This document shows positions 27,652 through 36,182 of a stretch of DNA of 64,000 nt, piece by piece (positions within the stretch are counted from its first letter, which is position 1; each line of letters starts with the position of its first letter). The stretch is from Methylomonas sp. 11b (GTDB lineage: Bacteria > Pseudomonadota > Gammaproteobacteria > Methylococcales > Methylomonadaceae). The notes under the pieces are model-generated. The model saw nothing but the letters and a program-made list of their open reading frames with translations, had not been told where the DNA came from and made no database searches. The DNA lies in NCBI RefSeq assembly GCF_000515215.1, contig NZ_KI911557.1, positions 4,087,741 through 4,151,740 of the forward strand, written 5' to 3'. The translations under genes were made by a program, and so were the position numbers.

Positions 27652-30186
27652 TTAGAAACTTATTGCGCCCTCGAGAAAGAACGTTCTTTGTGGATAAGGA
27701 TGGAATACATAAGCCGTTTTGTCCGTCAGGTTGTTGATACCGAATGAGATGCGACTTTTCGCAGGTTTACCGAGCAAATCGTATTTGAAGCGGTAACTGG
27801 TTTTGAAGTCCAGGAAGAAAAAGCCGTCCTGAGAGCCGAACACGTTGTTAACGTGGTCGCCGTTGTCGATATCGTTGTATGAGTCGCTGGTGTAGCGGCC
27901 GGCCATTGATGTGTCCCAAGCCTCACTGATGTGATAAGTAGCTAGGGCATTGAAGCGCCATTCGGGTAGTCGAATCCGTTCTTTTCCGGTCAGATTGTAA
28001 CGGGTGGGTGAGCCACTCGCTTCCGTGAAGATGAGGTCCGGCCCGCCATCTTCCACGATGGCATTCATCCACGTGGCGTTAAAATTCAAATCGAAGTCAG
28101 AATCTAGCACCCGAGCTTGGTCGTATACCAATTCTACGCCGGTGGTGCTGGTAGCAGGAATGTTTTGAAACCCATTCTCTGTAAAAACGCCCGATGCGCG
28201 GCGGACTTGCTGGATCGTGTTGCGTATGTCATCCCGGAACACATTGACCCGCACATAGCCGTTGTCCAATCCGTATTCGATCATGAAGTTGTGATGCCAG
28301 CCGTCCTCGGCTTTTAAGTTTTCATTCGCGGTCGTTACGCTTGTTGGAGACACGGAGTTTTGATACATCTCCGCGATGACCGGAAAACGATAAGCACGGC
28401 CGAAAGAGTAGCGGAATTTCCAATTGGCTGGTTCAAAGCCTAAAGATGCTTTCGGCGAAATTGCATCGTCACTGCGATCCGGCAAATCCCGGCCGCGACC
28501 CACACCACTGGAAGCCAACCACCACTCGTAACGCGCGCCCAAGGTCAAATCCCAGTCGGGAGCAAAGTGGTAGGCGAACTGACCGAACATCGCATTGGTA
28601 GTCACTTCGCCTTGATTACGTCTATCTAACGATTCAGCGCCAATTCGATTTGCCGAATAGCTGTCATAACCAAATTGCTTGAAATTCATGTTGTAGTTAT
28701 CGAAGTGGTAACCACCTAAGAACTCTAATGGCTTCCAGCCGAACAATTCCCGGGTGCTTAGTTTCAGGTCGTAGTTCTTCCAATTGAAGTCGTCAAATAC
28801 CTGCAATTGGCCGGAGTTTCGATTGCGGGGATCATCAGGTGAGAAAAACGCTGATCGGCGTTCGTCTTTTATGACATCCAGATAACTGAACGTGGTGTCG
28901 ATGTCCCAGGTATCGGTGATAGCCCCTTTAAGCTGCATACCGATTTGCATGGTTTGCCTTTCGTCGTCTGAAGGGCCAAAGCCGCTGTTTTGAACATTGA
29001 ACGCTCTGCCAGCGAATACAGCATCACGAGTACTGTTGTTGCTGTCAGTAGTATTATCGCCGTAGTAGGCGTTGCCGTTTGCAGAGGTCAAATAATTGCG
29101 CGGTTTTTCTGATTTGCGGGTACGTTCTTCGAATGCACCGGTAAATATCGCCTGCAAATCCGGGGTGATGTCGTAGCCTACTTTAAGCTTAACCAGGTCT
29201 GTATTGACCAATTCAGGGCCGGTGTCGCCGTAGATATAACTCGGCGTGCCGCGGGTGTCCAGTGTCGGTACCGCGCCGTTTACTGCGGTCGTTACACCGG
29301 TAGGATTACGCAAACCGGTATTGTCGATGAAGTAACTCATAGGTTGGCTTTCCGCTTCCAAGCGATTATAGGAAAGCAGAGCCGACCATTTATCCAGACG
29401 GTTGCCGTACGAGAAATATTGCCGATTGCCGTCAAAGGTGCCGCCATCGGCGCCAATGTTCTCCCAAGGCTGCACGAAGTAGCTGGTTTCTCCGTAGTAC
29501 TCTTCTTTCATCGGCATGTGAGTTTTGATATTTACCACGCCACCGATGGAATTGCCGCTGTATTCTGCGGAAAAAGGACCGTATACCACGTCAACCGCGT
29601 CGATTTCGTTTGGGCCCACCATGGACCAGCGCGGCGCCCCGTTGAAAGAAGCTTGCAATTGATTGTGCAGGGGCAAGCCGTCGGCGTAGACCATGTTTCT
29701 GGCCGTAGAGAACATATCGGCACCACGGATGCCCAACACGCCGTTAGGGTCGCCGATGTAACGTTGACGAATTTGTAAGCTCGGTTGGTACTTGACGGCT
29801 TCCTCGGTGGTTTGGGCGTTTTGCCGTTCAATTTCGGCGCGTGATAAGCGGGTGGATGGCGAGGTGAAATGCGAGTCTTTCGCCACTTCACCGGTGATAA
29901 CCATTTCTTCCATCACCTCGTCTTTTGTGTTACTGCCCGCGGCAGGAGTTTCCGACGACACTAGTTTTGATGCTGTTTGGCTATCGCTAACAATGGACTG
30001 GTCCGTTGGCTTGGAAGCTTCTGCATTTTTTGCCGCATGTTTCGTCGCGTCGCCAGTACTTTTCTTCTGTGTTTCAGCGATGGCTAAATTGCTGGTAATG
30101 GCCAGCAGAACAGCAGTAGACAGTAAAGAACGCATCGGCAATCTATGTTGTGCTGATTTCTCAAGTGTTTCGGATTGATTTTTCAC
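27652..30186 (-). CDS. TonB-dependent outer-membrane receptor
   Basis: An 844-residue receptor. Starting at a GTG (30186), it has a signal peptide (LLSTAVLLAITSNLAIA), a linker, a probable TonB box (EEMVITGE), a plug domain with the VLGIRGAD and GPFSAEYSGNSIGGVVNI motifs, and a 22-strand barrel ending in FFLEGAISF with terminal Phe. An ATG at 30135 is an alternative start. The substrate is unknown; siderophore, copper or lanthanide chelates are all possible in a methanotroph. It is divergent from a thioredoxin gene across about 430-600 bp of AT-rich DNA. Confidence 0.9.
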   Translation of the reverse strand: MKNQSETLEKSAQHRLPMRSLLSTAVLLAITSNLAIAETQKKSTGDATKHAAKNAEASKPTDQSIVSDSQTASKLVSSETPAAGSNTKDEVMEEMVITGEVAKDSHFTSPSTRLSRAEIERQNAQTTEEAVKYQPSLQIRQRYIGDPNGVLGIRGADMFSTARNMVYADGLPLHNQLQASFNGAPRWSMVGPNEIDAVDVVYGPFSAEYSGNSIGGVVNIKTHMPMKEEYYGETSYFVQPWENIGADGGTFDGNRQYFSYGNRLDKWSALLSYNRLEAESQPMSYFIDNTGLRNPTGVTTAVNGAVPTLDTRGTPSYIYGDTGPELVNTDLVKLKVGYDITPDLQAIFTGAFEERTRKSEKPRNYLTSANGNAYYGDNTTDSNNSTRDAVFAGRAFNVQNSGFGPSDDERQTMQIGMQLKGAITDTWDIDTTFSYLDVIKDERRSAFFSPDDPRNRNSGQLQVFDDFNWKNYDLKLSTRELFGWKPLEFLGGYHFDNYNMNFKQFGYDSYSANRIGAESLDRRNQGEVTTNAMFGQFAYHFAPDWDLTLGARYEWWLASSGVGRGRDLPDRSDDAISPKASLGFEPANWKFRYSFGRAYRFPVIAEMYQNSVSPTSVTTANENLKAEDGWHHNFMIEYGLDNGYVRVNVFRDDIRNTIQQVRRASGVFTENGFQNIPATSTTGVELVYDQARVLDSDFDLNFNATWMNAIVEDGGPDLIFTEASGSPTRYNLTGKERIRLPEWRFNALATYHISEAWDTSMAGRYTSDSYNDIDNGDHVNNVFGSQDGFFFLDFKTSYRFKYDLLGKPAKSRISFGINNLTDKTAYVFHPYPQRTFFLEGAISF

Positions 30187-30620
30187 GTTTAATCTCGGTT
30201 GTAATTATTATTTCTGGATTATTGCTAAGTTTTTTAGCTTTCTGATCTAATCACTTTTAGCGATTCTCAGAGCTTGATCATGCTGATAGCCAACAGGTTT
30301 TCCGGATAAAAGATATTCCGAAATTCCGGCAAGATTGGGGCCAAGATTAAATGGCTTTGATTTTATTGATAAATAATTAATAGTTGCGGCTTATTTTTAA
30401 TAAACTGTGTTATTTGACTGATTTTTTGGTTTTTTTTGGGTGATACGCCTCGTTATTCCAAGACACTATGCTTGGGACCCATATCCTTTAAACCAGCGAG
30501 AGTTTTAAAAGATGCTGGATAGTTCAATATTTTCAACAATTTGATGCGTACACCGGCTTATAAAAGATTGAGGTGCTTGCGTAGTGAAATTATTAAGTGC
30601 CTAGTCATAAAGGGTCAGTC
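30187..30620. other. AT-rich intergenic region between receptor and thioredoxin genes
   Basis: A long, AT-rich stretch (for example around 30360-30440) with no credible reading frame. It should hold the divergent promoters of the receptor and of the thioredoxin operon. I could not identify a regulator site with confidence. Confidence 0.5.
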
Positions 30621-30809
30621 ATGCAGAAACAAAAAAATAAAACTATGTTAAAAAACGATGTTCCGTGGATTGGATTTAGACGACAGCAACTTTGTCGTCA
30701 CATCCTCCGTTTAGGCTTGAATGTCGTCCTAACTGGCGTTAAGGTGCTTGCTGATTTTGATGTCTACAATCGGCCTGCGATAGCAGCTTATTTAATAAGG
30801 ATACTATGA
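30621..30809 (+). CDS. Possible small protein, translationally coupled to the thioredoxin gene
   Basis: A 62-codon frame with a good AAAGGG site 6 bases before its ATG. Its stop overlaps the ATG of the next gene as ATGA, which is typical of coupled genes. The product is basic with a hydrophobic middle (RLGLNVVLTGVKVLADF). I recognise no family, and it could be a chance frame in a leader. Confidence 0.35.
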   Translation: MQKQKNKTMLKNDVPWIGFRRQQLCRHILRLGLNVVLTGVKVLADFDVYNRPAIAAYLIRIL

Positions 30810-31294
30810 ACATAAGAACCATTCTGGTTGGTCTAGCTTTAAACCTAATTGGCAGTAACGCGGTTTGGGCGGATCAGGTCGAAATAAAACCCTTCATCCC
30901 CGGCAGTTACCAACAGATCTTGGCGGCAAGCCCCAATCAGCCTTTAATGCTGGCGATCTGGTCGGTGGATTGTCCGTCATGCCTAAAGGACATGGACATC
31001 CTAGGTAAACTGCACGAGAAACATCCGGCTTTAAAAATCGTCATGTTAGCCACCGACGATGCTGAAGCCTTGCCGGAGATTAAGCGGATTATTGATAGCC
31101 ACAAGTTGGGCGGGCTGGAGAACTGGGCGTTTGCTTCGGACAATCCGGAAAAGCTGCGTTACGAAATCGACCCGGCCTGGTACGGCGAATTACCCAGAAC
31201 TTATTTCTTCGACGCTGGCCATCAGCGTGTGGGTAAGAGCGGGGCGATGTCGCTGGAAGAATTCGAAGCGCAATTCAGTAAGTTGAAGATGTGA
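30806..31294 (+). CDS. Periplasmic thioredoxin-like (TlpA/redoxin) protein
   Basis: A 162-residue exported thioredoxin-fold protein. It has a signal peptide (ending about VWA-DQV) and the redox motif DCPSC near residue 57 in the context AIWSVDCPSCLKDM. AAGGA lies 6 bases before the ATG. It probably reduces or protects a cysteine protein in the periplasm. The divergent TonB receptor suggests a link to metal uptake, but the redox partner is unknown. Confidence 0.8.
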   Translation: MNIRTILVGLALNLIGSNAVWADQVEIKPFIPGSYQQILAASPNQPLMLAIWSVDCPSCLKDMDILGKLHEKHPALKIVMLATDDAEALPEIKRIIDSHKLGGLENWAFASDNPEKLRYEIDPAWYGELPRTYFFDAGHQRVGKSGAMSLEEFEAQFSKLKM

Positions 31295-31318
31295 TGTCTC
31301 TGGGGAAACTATAAACAG

Positions 31319-31339
31319 CCCTCTCCCTCTGGGAGAGGG
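31319..31339. repeat. Repeat hairpin CCCTCTCCC/GGGAGAGGG after the thioredoxin gene
   Basis: A perfect 9-bp stem (31319-31327 with 31331-31339) with loop TCT, 24 bp after the thioredoxin stop. Related sequence with GGGAGAGGGCTAGG recurs at 33723, so it belongs to a dispersed palindrome family placed at gene ends. Confidence 0.65.
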
Positions 31340-31385
31340 CTAGGCTGATGGATGTAAATAATTGGTTTTATTCCCCTCATCCCAA

Positions 31386-31416
31386 CCTTCTCCCGGAGGG
31401 AGAAGGAGGTTTTTTA
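31386..31416 (+). terminator. Rho-independent terminator after the thioredoxin gene
   Basis: A 9-bp stem (31386-31394 with 31398-31406), loop GGA, then AGG and seven T residues on the plus strand. It stops transcription before the convergent permease gene. Confidence 0.75.
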
Positions 31417-31462
31417 ATTTTCAGAAGTCCCCTCCATAACTGAACTAGAGCAAAGGCAGGTA

Positions 31463-32866
31463 TTAGCCCGTCTTTGCGGTTTGCCGCGAGCCATACCAGT
31501 AATAGACCGCAATCCCCAGCAGATTCCAGATCAGAAAATACAGCTGCGTAGCACTCGGCAGGCTGATAAAAAGATACAGGCAGCCGATTATCGCAATCGG
31601 CCCGGTGACCCAGGCCATGGGCGCGGAAAATTTCCGAACCATTCCCGGCTGCCTGCGCCGCAATAGCAGCATGCACAGCGACACGGTCATAAACGCCAGC
31701 AAAGTCCCGGCATTGGCCAGCGCGGCGATTTCGGCCAAGGGAAATAGACCGGCGATAATGCTGACGATGGCGGCGGTAAATAACACGGTGCGCACCGGCA
31801 TGCCGCGGCGCGAGACCTTGGCCAGAGCGCGCGGTAGCAAACCGTCGCGGGCCATCGCAAAGAAAATCCGGCTTTGTCCGTAGAAAAACGCCAGCACCAC
31901 GGTCGGCAAAGCAATCACCGCCGATGCCGCCAACCAGCGTGCCGCGTTAGGTCGGTCCAACTCGCGCAGGATCAGCGCTAAGGGCTCCGGGCTGTCGGCG
32001 AAGCGCCGATAATCCAAAGCACCCAGCGCCGCCACCGCCACGACGACATAAATCAGCACGCAGATCAGCATAGAGCCGACGATGCCTAGCGCCAAATCGC
32101 GATCAGGATTGCGAGTTTCCTCTGCGGCAGTGGCAATGGCATCGAAGCCGTAGAAGGCAAAAAAGATGATGGCCGCCGAGGCCATTACCCCGCGCTCCAC
32201 GCCATCAGCGCCCAGGGTTTTAACAAAGCCAAACGGCATGAAGGGATGAAAATGTGTAACGTCCAACAATGGCAGCACCACCGCAATAAACACCAGCAAA
32301 GCGGTGAGCTTTACCATCACCAACAAGGCATTGACGCTGGCGCTCTCTTTGGTGCCGACCAGCAGTAGCGTGGTGACGACCAGGATGATAATAATCGCCG
32401 GCAGATTGATCAATCCACCCAGTTCCGGGCCTTGCATCCACTGCATCGGCACGCCCAAGCCTTCCTGCAGCAGCGGTGCTGCGTAACCGGACCAGCCGAC
32501 CGCTACCGCGCTGACCACCAGCGAATATTCTAAAATCAGGCTCCAACCCACAAACCAGGCCGCCCATTCGCCGATGACAATATAGGCATAGGTGTAGGCT
32601 CCGCCGGCGGCCGGCATCAGTGTCGCCATTTCCGCATAAGCCAAGGCCGCACAGGCGCAAATCGCCCCGGCAATCACAAACGCCAGGATCACCGCCGGCC
32701 CTGCCTTCGCTGCACCGACGCCGATCAAAGTTAAAATGCCGGTGCCGACAACCGCCCCTACGCCCAGCGCCATGAGGTGCGGCCAGCTTAAACTAGCCTG
32801 CAATCGGTGTTCGGCCGGCACCCTGTCAGCGGCCGACCAGGTTTTGCGCATGCGCCAATTGTTCAC
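31463..32866 (-). CDS. APC-family amino-acid permease, cationic amino-acid transporter type
   Basis: A 467-residue inner-membrane protein with about 12 hydrophobic segments. The N-terminal GVGAVVGTGILTLIG and the following AALAYAEMATLMPAAGGAYTYAY are the APC substrate-binding loop motifs; the latter is close to the CAT branch. EETRNPDRDLALGIVGS is also typical. Substrate probably a basic or small amino acid, but not provable. It is convergent with the thioredoxin gene and back to back with xthA. Confidence 0.85.
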   Translation of the reverse strand: MNNWRMRKTWSAADRVPAEHRLQASLSWPHLMALGVGAVVGTGILTLIGVGAAKAGPAVILAFVIAGAICACAALAYAEMATLMPAAGGAYTYAYIVIGEWAAWFVGWSLILEYSLVVSAVAVGWSGYAAPLLQEGLGVPMQWMQGPELGGLINLPAIIIILVVTTLLLVGTKESASVNALLVMVKLTALLVFIAVVLPLLDVTHFHPFMPFGFVKTLGADGVERGVMASAAIIFFAFYGFDAIATAAEETRNPDRDLALGIVGSMLICVLIYVVVAVAALGALDYRRFADSPEPLALILRELDRPNAARWLAASAVIALPTVVLAFFYGQSRIFFAMARDGLLPRALAKVSRRGMPVRTVLFTAAIVSIIAGLFPLAEIAALANAGTLLAFMTVSLCMLLLRRRQPGMVRKFSAPMAWVTGPIAIIGCLYLFISLPSATQLYFLIWNLLGIAVYYWYGSRQTAKTG

Positions 32867-32938
32867 GATCTATCCCCTTTGCGGCTGGCAAGCCGGTAAA
32901 ATACCGAGCTAATTCGCTCTATCCCAATGGAATCCCAC

Positions 32939-33703
32939 ATGAAAATTATCTCCTGGAATGTCAACGGCATCCGCGCCGTGCAAGATAAAGGTTTTGCCGA
33001 TACGCTGAGCCAACTCGACGCCGACTGCGTGTTGTTGCAAGAAACCAAAGCCCAAGACGAGCAAGTCAGCAAGGCTTTGGAAAATATACACGGCTATCAC
33101 CTGTACACCAACTCGGCGGAACGCAAGGGTTATTCCGGTGTGGCGATATTAAGCCGGCAACCGCCGCTGCAAGTGGTGCACGATATGGGCATTGCCGAAC
33201 ACGACCAGGAAGGCCGGGTAATCGTCGCGGAATTCGAAACGTTTTATCTATTGAATGTCTATGTACCCAATTCCGGCGACGGCTTGGCGCGGCTGGATTA
33301 CCGGCAGACCTGGGATAAAGAGTTTTTGGCCTACATGCAAAAGCTGCAAAGCCAAAAACCGCTGATAGCTTGCGGCGATTTTAACGTCGCCCACCAAGCC
33401 ATCGACATTGCTCGACCCAAAGCCAATTACAACAAATCCGCCGGCTATACCCAAGTCGAGATCGACGGCTTCAGTAACTTCGTCGAAGCTGGGCTGATCG
33501 ACAGTTTCCGCCATCTGCACCCCGATACCGTGGCCTACAGCTGGTGGAGCTATCGCGCCAATGCTCGCGCCAACAACATCGGTTGGCGGATCGATTACGT
33601 TTTAACCAGTGAGGCTTTGACCAGCCAGATCAAGGACGCCTTCATTCTTCCGGAAGTGACTGGTTCCGATCATTGCCCGGTCGGTATCGAGCTGGCGCTT
33701 TGA
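32939..33703 (+). CDS. xthA: Exodeoxyribonuclease III / AP endonuclease
   Basis: A 254-residue Exo III/APE-type enzyme that cuts DNA at abasic sites. It has the start KIISWNVNGIRA, metal-binding Glu in LLQETKAQ, the GDFNVAH segment and the C-terminal SDHCPV. I choose the ATG at 32939 because family members begin MKIISWNVNG; an ATG 12 bases upstream is in frame. A uracil-DNA glycosylase gene follows, so the two may share a base-excision repair role. Confidence 0.94.
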   Translation: MKIISWNVNGIRAVQDKGFADTLSQLDADCVLLQETKAQDEQVSKALENIHGYHLYTNSAERKGYSGVAILSRQPPLQVVHDMGIAEHDQEGRVIVAEFETFYLLNVYVPNSGDGLARLDYRQTWDKEFLAYMQKLQSQKPLIACGDFNVAHQAIDIARPKANYNKSAGYTQVEIDGFSNFVEAGLIDSFRHLHPDTVAYSWWSYRANARANNIGWRIDYVLTSEALTSQIKDAFILPEVTGSDHCPVGIELAL

Positions 33704-33722
33704 ACCGGAAAATCTAAAAGTC

Positions 33723-33776
33723 CCCTCTCCCTCCGTACCCGCAGGGCATAAAGGAGAGGGCTAGGGTGAGGGATGT
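33723..33776 (+). repeat. Repeat hairpin with CCCTCTCC/GGAGAGGG and T-run after xthA
   Basis: Arms CCCTCTCC (33723-33730) and GGAGAGGG (33753-33760) around a longer loop, followed by CTAGGGTGAGGG and a T-run (33776 on). It is a second member of the palindrome family at 31319 and probably ends the xthA transcript. Confidence 0.6.
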
Positions 33777-33802
33777 TTTTAATTTTTTGATTTTCATCAA
33801 TC

Positions 33803-34417
33803 ATGAGCGAACCAGAGCATTTGCTGCAACAACACCGTCAAGCCCTGCTGGCTTGCGCCCGATGTCCGGCCATGATCCGCCCTGTAGTCAGCGGCAAACC
33901 GGTGTTGTCGCCGATTTTGCTGATTGGCCAGGCACCCGGCGACAAGGAAGGCGCACTCGGTAGGCCATTTGCCTGGACGGCGGGCAAGACGATGTTCAAA
34001 TGGTTTGCCCAGATCGGGCTGGACGAAGCCAGTTTTCGGGAGCGGGTGTATATGGCGGCTGTGTGCCGCTGCTTTCCGGGCAAAAATCCCAAGGGCGGCG
34101 ACCGCGTGCCCAACCCGCAGGAAATCGAGCAATGTGGAACTTGGCTGCAAGCAGAGGTAGCACTGTTACAGCCTAAGTTGATCATCCCGGTCGGCAAGCT
34201 TGCAATACAGCAAATGTTGCCGGTCGACAAACTCAGCGACGTCATCGGCGGCCTGCATCGCCTGAATTTTCACGGCCACGACACCGACGTCATCCCGCTG
34301 CCGCATCCCTCCGGCGCCTCCACCTGGCATCGTACCCAGCCGGGCGCCAGTTTGCTGGAAGCGGCTTTGGCCACTATTCAGGAACATGCCGCTTGGCGAC
34401 AGGTGTTGAGCGGTTGA
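33803..34417 (+). CDS. Uracil-DNA glycosylase superfamily protein, family 4/5 type
   Basis: A 204-residue uracil-DNA glycosylase-like protein. Motif A is GQAPGDKEGALGRPF (42-56) and motif B is HPSGAS (168-173). Cys18, Cys21, Cys88 or Cys90, and Cys111 could hold the [4Fe-4S] cluster of family 4/5 enzymes, although the last spacing is not standard. It should remove uracil from DNA. xthA upstream offers the next repair step. Confidence 0.85.
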   Translation: MSEPEHLLQQHRQALLACARCPAMIRPVVSGKPVLSPILLIGQAPGDKEGALGRPFAWTAGKTMFKWFAQIGLDEASFRERVYMAAVCRCFPGKNPKGGDRVPNPQEIEQCGTWLQAEVALLQPKLIIPVGKLAIQQMLPVDKLSDVIGGLHRLNFHGHDTDVIPLPHPSGASTWHRTQPGASLLEAALATIQEHAAWRQVLSG

Positions 34418-34464
34418 TGGGCTGGGTTGTTTTGTTTTGTTTATTGCTTCTTAAGGGGCACCCT

Positions 34465-34502
34465 ATAGGATGTGCCGACGTTAGGAGGCGCATCGATCGA
34501 GT
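34465..34502 (+). repeat. REP element, left flank of the RAYT gene
   Basis: A 38-nt element just upstream of the RAYT ATG. It is an inverted copy of 35045-35082, with 34 of 38 positions matching by my alignment. It contains an internal GTGCCGACG...GGCGCATC imperfect hairpin typical of REP units. Confidence 0.8.
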
Positions 34503-34514
34503 CACCATGACCCC

Positions 34515-35045
34515 ATGACCGAATACCGTCGATTTTACATACCCAACGCCATGTGGTTTTTCACCGTCAATCTTGCCGAACGGAAAAACAATGACCTGCT
34601 GATTGATAGGATTGACGAATTGCGAAATGCCTTTCGGTATGTAAAGCAACGCAAACCTTTTCATATCGATGCCATCGTTATCATGCCTGATCATTTGCAT
34701 TGTGTTTGGACCTTGCCACCCGATGACGGCGATTTCTCTGTCAGATGGAATATCTTGAAAGGGCGGTTTTCCAGGTCAATTGACCATGGAGAACGAATTT
34801 CGAAAAGTCGGCAAAAACGCCGCGAGCGTGGTGTTTGGCAGCGGCGATTTTGGGCGCACCTAATTGAAGACCAAGAAGATTACAATCGCCACGTCGATTA
34901 TATTCATTGGAATCCGGTAAAACACGGCCATGTGAAAAACGTAGTCGATTGGCCATATTCAAGTTTCCACCGTTTTGTGAAACAGGGAGTGTATGCAGAG
35001 AGTTGGGGGAAGAATGAAAGGCCGGACATTAAAGGTATCGAGTAA
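34515..35045 (+). mobile_element. REP-associated tyrosine transposase (RAYT, IS200/IS605-like TnpA)
   Basis: A 176-residue Y1 transposase of the REP-associated group. The HUH-type metal motif is His60-Leu-His62 in IMPDHLHCVW, and Tyr129 in VDYIHWNPVKHG is the likely catalytic tyrosine. The C-terminal WPYSSFHRFV is a family hallmark. The gene is bracketed by inverted REP copies and looks intact. RAYTs are thought to move REP sequences. The flanking REPs extend past the gene to a third copy at 35154. Confidence 0.92.
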
Positions 35046-35082
35046 CTCGACAGATGCGCCTCCTGGCGTCGGCACATCCTAT
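35045..35082 (-). repeat. REP element, right flank of the RAYT gene
   Basis: Inverted partner of the left REP at 34465-34502, starting at the end of the RAYT frame. It includes GATGCGCCTCCTGGCGTCGG (35053-35072). Confidence 0.8.
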
Positions 35083-35153
35083 TTGGCGCAGGCTATCGCA
35101 TTGAAAGCCCTGTTTGTCATTATGCCCGAAACAATAAAGGTGCTCAGTCCAAA

Positions 35154-35189
35154 ATAGGTTGTGCCGAGCCATACGAGGCGCAACAGTCG
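35154..35189 (+). repeat. Third, diverged REP copy
   Basis: Same orientation as the left REP: ATAGG, TGTGCCGA and GAGGCGCA are kept while the middle differs. A further half copy (CAGCATCCTATT) follows near 35211. Between here and the gene at 35350 I see no other feature. Confidence 0.6.
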
Positions 35190-35349
35190 TGATTGATGTG
35201 CCCACAACGGCAGCATCCTATTTTCGCCAGGATTTAGCGCACCTTATCGAGTTATTTTCGTCAGGGTTTTGCGAACATTATCGCGTTTGAACATGACCAG
35301 AGTTTCTTATGCCCCATATGTTCAAAAATTTTTGATTAAGAGATTTTCA

Positions 35350-36105
35350 ATGGTTCACAGCAATTTAAGATTCAAACCAATTCGTTGGATAAATCAGTTC
35401 CCGCTTGGAGAGGATGGCGGGCCAGAACCCTTTTCTATTGATATTGGACCACTCTCAAAATATGGAGGTGAGCTATATTGGCATATGCAAGACCTTTGTC
35501 AGTTTCATCAAATTATTTATAAAGATATAAATCGTAGATCTGTACTACTGGATGAGCAGGAGGCTATTCATAAAATAAAATGGGGTGAGTATCCACCAAA
35601 TCTTGATGAAGATGATTTGTTATGGTTTCAGGTTCAGAATATAAGATCCCTAGACTCTTTGTTGGCTTGTGAACAAGAAATAACTAGAATTAAAAGATTT
35701 GTTGATCAATATACCGTAATTGGGCTGTCCGCAGCCTTGGAAAAGTTTCTGTTTAACTTTATAACGTGTATCGAATACTATTTCCCAACAATTTCGATTG
35801 AGGATAATTTAAGTATATTCAAATGGGAGGATTTTGAACGTAAGTTCAAATTGAAAGGAATAAAATTTAAAGACTTAGATGGTTATGCTGATACCAATGA
35901 ATGTCGGACGTTGAATAACGCGATTAAACATAGTGAAATAGTCGATAATAGGCTTGCAAGATTTTCGTATTTTGAGTCATACAAAGGTGTAAATTTAAAA
36001 AAATTAGATTTCGAAATGCAGCGGTACCTAAATGGTGTTTCAAATTTTCTTGGTCATGTCATGGATTCTGGAAATAGACTGATCGGTTATTCTATGACTT
36101 TCTAA
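35350..36105 (+). CDS. AT-rich orphan protein with a C-terminal LNNAIKH motif
   Basis: About 251 residues from the ATG at 35350, which has AAGAG about 7 bases upstream; in-frame ATG 35293 would add 19 residues. The DNA is visibly richer in A and T than its neighbours, suggesting recent transfer. The product is soluble, helix-rich and has no signal peptide. The segment RTLNNAIKHSE resembles a motif in some HEPN-like and abortive-infection-type proteins, but I cannot assign a family. It sits just after the RAYT/REP island. Function unknown; a phage-defence or other accessory role is only a guess. Confidence 0.7.
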   Translation: MVHSNLRFKPIRWINQFPLGEDGGPEPFSIDIGPLSKYGGELYWHMQDLCQFHQIIYKDINRRSVLLDEQEAIHKIKWGEYPPNLDEDDLLWFQVQNIRSLDSLLACEQEITRIKRFVDQYTVIGLSAALEKFLFNFITCIEYYFPTISIEDNLSIFKWEDFERKFKLKGIKFKDLDGYADTNECRTLNNAIKHSEIVDNRLARFSYFESYKGVNLKKLDFEMQRYLNGVSNFLGHVMDSGNRLIGYSMTF

Positions 36106-36145
36106 AAATACGAATTCAATTCTGGTAACTTAGTCAAGGGCGTAA

Positions 36146-36172
36146 GGCGCAATAAGCAACGGACATTGCGCC
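36146..36172. repeat. Dispersed palindrome GGCGCAAT/ATTGCGCC, copy 1
   Basis: Arms GGCGCAAT (36146-36153) and ATTGCGCC (36165-36172) enclose AAGCAACGGAC. A near-identical element lies at 51921-51947. Here it stands between the orphan gene and the tolC-like gene. Confidence 0.7.
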
Positions 36173-36182
36173 AATTCCTTAG

